Assembly (NCBI GenBank): GCA_019973155.2
Contig: BPQB01000003.1
Span: 1,240,001 to 1,304,000 of the forward strand
Source: Phanerochaete sordida
Lineage: Eukaryota > Basidiomycota > Agaricomycetes > Polyporales > Phanerochaetaceae
Direction of reading: 5' to 3'
Length of the DNA: 64,000 bases
Below, one piece after another: positions 58,413-64,000 of this stretch; position 1 is the first letter of the stretch; each line of letters starts with the position of its first letter. The position numbers and the translations under genes were made by a program. Below the pieces are notes generated by a model, which was not told where the DNA came from, searched no databases, and worked only from the letters and a program-made list of their open reading frames with translations.

Positions 58413-59755
58413 TCAGGAACAATGAGTGTAGGCGTACGGATTGGGATCTGCAGAAGTCCAATTCGACGCGACCGAGAAGCGTATCGGTTGGTAGAGCAAC
58501 GAGTCTGGGGGCAGCAGTTGCGGGACGTTTCGGTGCATCGGCGGCAATGTGGCGGCACCGAAGCGGGTTGCGGTGGGTCCACCAGCGTATGGATGATGCG
58601 CCGGTGACTCCAGCTGTGCGTACGCAAACGCACCCTGGTCTTCGGGCGTCCATTCGAGGTCCATGAGCTCCTCGACCTCGTCCTCGCTCGCGCATCCGCC
58701 CTCGTCTTCTTCGTCCTCCGCCACGCCCGGACCGTGCCCTCTTCCGTCCGCATGGTGCACCGCCGCGGTCTCGCCCAGCGATGGAAGCACCCACGATGGA
58801 CCCGCCTGGCACGGTGGGACGTCCGCTGTGCACGCAGCCGGCGGCGCGGGCTGCGGCGGCACGAACTGCGCGAGGTCAAACTCCGTGGCGGTCTGCCACG
58901 ACGGCACGTACGGCCGCCACGGCTTCGGGTGTTGCAGCTCGGGCAGCTCCTGCGGTGCGGCCGCCTGGAGCGACTGCGGCGTGTGTGGCGGCGCAGGCGG
59001 CAACGCCGCGGGCGCCGGAAGCGGGGGCAGGGCCGCGTATGGCTCGCGGAGGAATAGTTCCGGCCAGTGCTCTTCGTGTGCGAGCACCTCGTCGACTGTC
59101 GGCACCTCGAACGCGGGCTGCGGTGCCAGCGTGTACGCGGCGCAGTCATACGCCTGTGCGCCCGGAAACGCGAACGGCGGCGGTTGACCCGCGGGCGAGA
59201 GATGTGGCGACGACGTCAGAAGCTGTGATGTCGAACCTACTGCGGCGGAGAAGCACATTGGTTCGGCGTGAGGAACGGGTGGGAAGGCCGGATCGTCGAT
59301 GAACGAGAGCGGCGAGCATGAGGAGTCTCTCCACGAGAGCCCCGGCGTGGACTGCCCGCTGAGGCTGAAGCACGACGAGGAACGCTTTCGATCGCTGTGT
59401 GTGTATCCCGTCGCGAGGTACGGGTTGTATTGCGGTGACGCAAAAGCGGTGCTCTCGGGCACGGCGGCGTGCTTTTGCAGTGGGACGTTTGCCCATGGAT
59501 CGTACCATTCCACGTCGGACGGCGAGGCGTAGCCCACCTCGGCGGAGGCGTAGAGCTGGGACGGGGACCAGCGTGCTGCAAGAGGGCCCGACATGTGAGT
59601 GAGTGGACGAGGAGAAGAAAATTTGTCAACGGACCAGGTACGGTTCTTGTATGTATGAGCGCGGCAGCTGTATCAAGTTCATCTGGTTCGTACTGATTTG
59701 GATATCTGATGGGAGTCAGTGGCATCTCGTCTGCGCGGGAGTGACGGTATGACAT
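58413..59755 (-). CDS. Orphan Pro/Ala-rich protein
   Basis: Family not recognised. A 5' exon starting at 59755 gives MSYRHSRADEMPLTPIRYPN and DELDTAAALIHTRTVP, then a 59-base intron (GTCCGT...GCAG) joins ARWSPSQLYASAEVGYASPS in frame. Translation from the ATG at 59594 inside the large exon would give a shorter product, but the spliced form joins cleanly and has a TATA-like element upstream. The rest, about 390 residues, is rich in Pro, Ala and Ser with aromatic islands (DVEWYDPWANVP, EHWPELFLREPYAALP, KPWRPYVPSWQTATEF) and an acidic block (AEDEEDEGGCASEDEVEELM, then DLEWTPEDQGAFAY). Such a mix of acidic and aromatic residues is seen in transcriptional activation domains, but no DNA-binding domain is visible. 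Function unknown. Confidence 0.68.
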
Positions 59756-59801
59756 GTGCGAGGGGCGGGAAGTGTTCGGGAAGAGAGCGGGTGGGCGAGG
59801 T

Positions 59802-59809
59802 CTTATATG
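59802..59809 (-). promoter_or_regulatory. TATA-like element of the 58.4-59.7 kb gene
   Basis: The minus strand reads CATATAAG about 50 bases upstream of the start codon at 59755, in a pyrimidine-rich leader. The position supports the upstream start. Confidence 0.45.
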
Positions 59810-61049
59810 AGCGGGCCTGTGGGCGGACGGCTGGGGAGTGGCAGCCGGGTGATCGCTGGCGAAGGAGCATTCTACGCGCAAGCGGATCCAGATAGACGAA
59901 CTGCCTGGAGGCTGATACTTCCGAACCCTGGAAAAAGAAGCGTGTGAGAATGTATGCAGATTCGCCGCATAGCGATATTGAGCGTCAGCGCCATATCCGG
60001 AGAAATCAGGCCGCCCCAGGGGAACAAGAACGCCAAACATGGCCGTAGCACAGGCCATACACAGTGCCGTTCTAGCCATCAGGATGCTCTCTCGCAACGC
60101 TTGGGCCCCTGCACGCCCCTAGACAATACACTTCGCCAGCCAGCCGCACAGAGCAGCTCGCCTTCTCCGGAAATGAATCATGAAAGCGATACACACCCTC
60201 GGCTCGTGGTCCCGCGCCCCACGCCGTCGACCTTTGTCTCCCTAGTGCCTGGCTATCCAGCCCACCCGCATGCTATCAACACGAGTGCGGGCTGCCCCAG
60301 GGCAACGGTGTTTAATCATGCAATCGTGTGGCCCATCAGCCGTCCGAACCTGCGCTTTTTTGTTCCGCCCAGTGCTGCCCAAAAACTTGATCAAACAGCC
60401 GTGATCCATGGCGACGCCGCAGGCAAAAAACACGACATCGCCAAGGTAAGACACCCCCAGGTGCGCCTCGACAGGCCGGCTGTCTGGACATGCAGGCTGC
60501 CAGCGTGCTGTAGCGACCGGCAGGCCAGAAATCCAGATATCGCGCTAAGCGCTCCTAGGCACGCTTCGAAAGTTAAGCTCAGGTCGCAGTCGCAATGTTG
60601 GGAGTGGACTCCCAAGCGTCACGACCGCCACTTGATCGGTCCCATTGTATGTGAACGGATGACTCACGCATATCCGCTGTCATACGATGTCGCCCCGTGG
60701 ACCCTGTTGCCCGCTGCTCGATCCCTGACGCTTCGGTGGATGGGACAACGGCCTAGTCTGACATATGCTTGACGGTGGGCCGATGCTAATCATAGCGGGA
60801 AGCCTCATTAACCAGACCGCCGTACAGTCGGTGATGAACAGCGAGAATTACAGCACCTAGCGATTCCAACACGGAAAGGTCAACCATGTTACGAGTACGA
60901 AAGATGGATACGCCGCCGGCTCTTCCTTAGAGTTCCGCGAAAATTGAGCATACGTGTAAGCTATACTTGGGACGATCCGAGGGTGGCAAATTAGCGACTC
61001 ACGTTGTGCACAGCTTTCACGCCGACTACACACGCCCGTGGACATGTGC

Positions 61050-61130
61050 CGACCGTCGACCGTTGTCCAGCTGTTGTCCAAACTTTGCCCGTCTGTTGCC
61101 CGTTCGTTGGCCAACCGTTGTCCGAAGCTA
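61050..61130. repeat. Degenerate short tandem repeat (CCGTTGTCC-like)
   Basis: Units resembling CCGTTGTCCA recur about six times with substitutions (GTTGTCC, TTTGCCC, GTTGCCC, GTTGGCC, GTTGTCC). They lie in non-coding DNA and look like a decayed minisatellite. Confidence 0.65.
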
Positions 61131-61997
61131 CGATGGCAGCTTGAGAAGTCCACCAATACGCCCGATGGTCAGCAGTTCGCCGGACGCCATACGGACGCCT
61201 CATCTTTGACCAGGGTCACCGGATGGTTGCCCGCGGATACATTCCACCTGTTCCGCCACCAACGCAGACGATGCTCGGACTCGGCCAACCAATTTGCTAT
61301 GAAGCTTATGTTGGGAACTCGATAGCCCTTGCTGTCCATGTGTTGCCAAGCGGAGCTGCATTTTCTAGGAGCATTGCAGCGTCGCCTGCTTCCAACCGAC
61401 CTACGCACGGCGCCACGACAATGAGCCTTCGGTGCCTTTGCAGATATCCAAAGCAGGACACGGACGTACAGCGTATGTGTGGGTTGAGTGGCATAAGTAA
61501 TGAGCTGTGGGATTGGGAGGGATCTTCCGTAGCAAGCCCCGTCTAGACCCGGTAAGACTGCAGGTGGCTGTGTGTCGGTGCAAGCGCCGGAGTCGCGCTC
61601 ATTAGCACAAGACACGCGTTTGGCGTGACTGCGCTTCAGGCCTGTATCTGTCATGCGAGCGAGAGCGTTCTTTCAGTCGGGCCAAGGGACCACAAGTATG
61701 CAACATGCAAGCAGTCAAGGACCTGCGAAGACGGCGAAATGCTGTGCCAGGATCAGTAGAGTTGCATGGAGGGGTGGGAGGCGAGCGGTGATGTCAGAGA
61801 GTTAATGCGGGACGGCGGACCATGTGAGATGCTATTATGGTTGAAAGCAGCGACAGACATTATGACAATGAGCCTGAATCCGAACGATCCTCATCCTCCT
61901 GAAAGAAACCTGCGACCGCGAACGAAAATGTGCAACTCCAATGCGAGCGAGTAGCGTGCTGTGGCTTGACGACCCCCGGCAGGGCGCGACGGATGCT

Positions 61998-62849
61998 TCA
62001 CTCGGCGACAACGAGCCCTCCCATAGCCCTCTGCATGTCGCCCACACCGTTCGCTGCGCCGTTGATGATACGAGGGCCGAGAGCCGGGTGCCGCACGCCC
62101 ATCGCCGCGCCGAGCATGCGCTTTGCAGGGTCGCCGATGCGCGGGGCGCTGTGCTCTGGCTGCGCAGCAAGAACGGCAGGGTCCACCGCAGAGGGTTCTT
62201 CGACGTCTCCGAGCGAAGACGAAATGAGGGCGTTGAGCGTGGGGTGCGACGGGAGAGTAGGGAGAGTAGGAGAGGGTTGGTCGCGGTCGCGAGCTGGGTC
62301 TACGCTGGCGGTGCCGTTGGATTGGCCGTTGTTGCGAAAGGAATGGCTAACAGACACGTTCCGACCGTGTGAGACAGAATTGCGAACATTGTGACCGCGC
62401 CCATTGCTGTTGTGCTGGCGCGCGTTCACGGTTTGGATGACGGTCTGAGCGTCAGGACCGTCGTACGGCTTGACAAGTGCCGAGCTGGTGGAAGTCGGGG
62501 ACGAGAAAATGGCAGGAGGGTAAGCCAGGGTGTGAAGATAAGCACGTTTAGCTGGAAAAGAACAAGGCAGTGTTAGCTATGGTTTAGGGGGACATGGGAG
62601 AGCGAGGCACGAGACCCGCGGCGAGGGACTCGAAAGCCACGAGGAAAAGAAGTACTCACCGACCGTAGCGTCAGCGAAGACGATGAGAAGGCTCGTGTCA
62701 TCTATCCACTTGATCTTGAAACCACCGTTCGCATTCTCCCATTCTGCGAACGCCGCCTGGATATCCCTCGTTTTGAGCTCCTTCGGGAAACCAGTCAGGG
62801 AGAGGATCCGAGTGACACAGGCGGAGAGTTGAGAGAGCGAAGATGCCAT
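61998..62849 (-). CDS. RRM-like protein resembling R3HCC1 C-terminal domain
   Basis: The start MASSLSQLSACVTRILSLTG leads into an RRM-like fold: LTGFPKELKTRDIQAAFAEW, then GGFKIKWIDDTSLLIVF, and after an intron (about 62552-62661, GTGAGT...CCAG) AKRAYLHTLAYPP. The pattern of Phe-Pro, Lys-Thr-x-Asp and WIDDT resembles the C-terminal domain of R3HCC1/R3HCC1L proteins; no R3H domain itself is visible. The second half is disordered, rich in Asn, Ser and Gly (VNARQHNSNGRGHN), with a final conserved-looking stretch RIGDPAKRMLGAAMGVRHPA before the stop at 61998. About 240-250 residues. Nucleic-acid binding is inferred; target unknown. It is divergent from the SIKE-like gene. Confidence 0.75.
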
Positions 62850-63390
62850 GGCTGTCGTGAGTCGGGTGGTGGTGTTCGTGAGGGGGTGGGCGAGACGGGC
62901 TGTCTGGGCGAAGTATTGACGTTAAGGAGAAGAGTATATGTATCAAATAAAGACACTTGGTCGATTTCCTGGGAACGAAGGGAGTGAGAGGTCTGTGTTG
63001 TACAGGAGGCAGAGGAGGGCACACAACGTCGAAGGCAGAGAACGTCTTCTCCTTCGAAACGCCAATCATAGCCCGCGGCGCCAAACCTGCGTCACACTCA
63101 CCTCCGCAAATGGAAACCGTCCTAGAATGACCGGGCAAGTGGGTTCGCGCGACACTCTCAGAGGCGGCGAGGAGAGCACGACACGCAGGAATGCGAAGAG
63201 TACGTTCGCTGGAGACTACCGTTTTTCCCGCCCCTGCCTGCCAACCCGCCGCGCATCAGCGGCCGTCGGTTGGCAGCCGGTCGTCACGCGGGTCACGTCG
63301 CTTCCCGTCACAGCCGCGTGCAGCTGGCCGTCCTCCGCCCAACTTGCCCTCAGACCACCACCCAAATCCGCCAAGCTGCATCCGTTTACC
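62850..63390. promoter_or_regulatory. Divergent intergenic region RRM-like / SIKE-like
   Basis: About 540 bases between the starts of two divergently transcribed genes. A TATAT stretch near 62935 lies roughly 85 bases upstream of the minus-strand start. Nothing else noted. Confidence 0.5.
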
Positions 63391-64000
63391 ATGTACCACG
63401 ATATGGAGGGCGACCTCATTCGCGCCTACCAGCTCCTCATGGAACTGAGCGAGCAAAACAGCCATAACCACAAGATGTCCGGAAGCTTGCATGGTCTCGC
63501 GGATACCCTCAAAGTAATTCGCTCTGCTTTCCGGTCCTTGGCCTGCTCAAACCCATCTGAATTAAGTCTGCATAACAGACACAATCGGCTGATCTCGCGA
63601 GTGGGTTCACGCTGCGGAGAGTAAACACCGATATCTCGAAAGGTGCGTCTGTTAGCGCGTCCAGAAATACAAAGCTTGACCCGTATCTGCAGAGGTCTTT
63701 GAGTCTGAGCTGGAGCGGCAGAACGCTCAGATCATAATAGAGAACCATCAGCTCCTGCAGGAGAACCGTCAACTCAACGGCCTGCTAAAAGAGTATGAGC
63801 ACACGATGGAGACCATTATGAACAAGTTTCGCAGTCACGCGGTACGCTTTGGATTGTATGCGCAACTTCGCGTTCCACTGACAGCGCCTTCAGCTTGCGG
63901 CTCAACAACATGAGCTGACCCTGACGAAACACTACGAACAGCTGCTGCTCAGCCGCGAGACCGCGCAAATGCAAACAGACCTCACGTCGAACACCGCGGT
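63391..64000 (+). CDS. SIKE/FGFR1OP2-family STRIPAK subunit (5' part)
   Basis: Coiled-coil adaptor of the STRIPAK phosphatase-kinase complex; in filamentous fungi relatives are needed for fruiting and hyphal fusion. The start MYHDMEGDLIRAYQLLMELS is followed by HGLADTLK and a first intron (from about 63514 to 63599). A short exon (SGFTLRRVNTDISK) follows, then an intron at about 63643-63692. The core reads VFESELERQNAQIIIENHQL, LLQENRQLNGLLKEYEHTME and TIMNKFRSHA, then (intron at about 63841-63893) LAAQQHELTLTKHYEQLLLS. These blocks are the family hallmark. The gene runs off the window at 64000, so the C-terminus is missing. Confidence 0.87.

Larger units (their letters stand above)
59756..61997. 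other. 2.2-kb intergenic region, no supported gene
   Basis: It carries the promoter of the 58.4-59.7 kb gene at its left end. A 272-codon frame (59954-60772 plus) is open but has an even, unstructured composition and no family signature. A minus-strand frame at 61169-61654 is similarly unconvincing. A degenerate short tandem repeat lies at about 61050-61130. No tRNA or TE ends seen. Confidence 0.5.

Noticed and set aside
59954..60772. 272-codon plus-strand frame
   Set aside because: It begins with a weak context, has no domain, coiled coil or biased composition typical of coding DNA here, and no neighbouring exons.

Overview
The window looks like nuclear DNA of a basidiomycete fungus, most likely an Agaricomycete; a polypore-like species is only an inference. 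Genes are dense and carry many introns of about 50-60 bases with GT...AG borders and CTGAC/CTAAC-like branch sites. GC is moderate to high, and the gene families are conserved fungal housekeeping genes. There are no bacterial operons, rRNAs, CRISPR arrays or intact transposons. All multi-exon models were assembled by eye from splice signals and reading frame; outer boundaries are firmer than internal exon borders.

Layout. 1-2220: no convincing gene, with a very GC-rich block at about 900-1900. 2221-3665 (-): SAM-dependent methyltransferase. 4824-8472 (-): a Het-C family secreted protein with a long Gly/Tyr-rich tail. 8741-15328 (-): TFIID subunit TAF2 fused to three bromodomains, divergent from 15668-17525 (+) LTV1 (40S ribosome export). 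17751-25168 (-): FAB1/PIKfyve lipid kinase, divergent from 25703-27707 (+) COP9 signalosome subunit 2. 29910-31033 (+): mitochondrial ribosomal protein L1, convergent with 31190-33445 (-) RSM22/METTL17, a mitoribosome assembly factor; RSM22 is divergent from 33713-35734 (+) SAD1/USP39, a spliceosomal ubiquitin-protease-like protein.

36.4-40.7 kb: this stretch looks empty to a simple ORF scan. It holds three tiny intron-rich genes, all on the minus strand (36399-36772, 38690-39084, 40332-40686), each encoding little more than one double-stranded-RNA-binding domain (70, 76 and 83 aa). Spliced reading frames close exactly in all three. This is the most unusual item in the window. A possible decayed fourth copy lies just upstream of the third.

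42885-44154 (+): heterotrimeric G-protein beta subunit. 44727-48223 (+): long coiled-coil, golgin-like protein. 48520-51911 (-): large, mostly disordered conserved protein. 52900-56331 (-): SMP/PH-domain lipid-transfer protein of the NVJ2/TEX2 type with a proline-rich tail. 56937-57942 (-) and 58413-59755 (-): two orphan proteins. 59756-61997: no clear gene. 61998-62849 (-): small RRM-like protein resembling R3HCC1. 63391 to the window end (+): 5' part of a SIKE/FGFR1OP2 STRIPAK subunit.

The genes do not form one pathway. Local themes are mitochondrial translation (MRPL1 and RSM22), membrane identity and contact sites (FAB1, NVJ2-like), transcription and RNA processing (TAF2, SAD1, LTV1, mini-dsRBD proteins) and signalling (G beta, COP9, STRIPAK).
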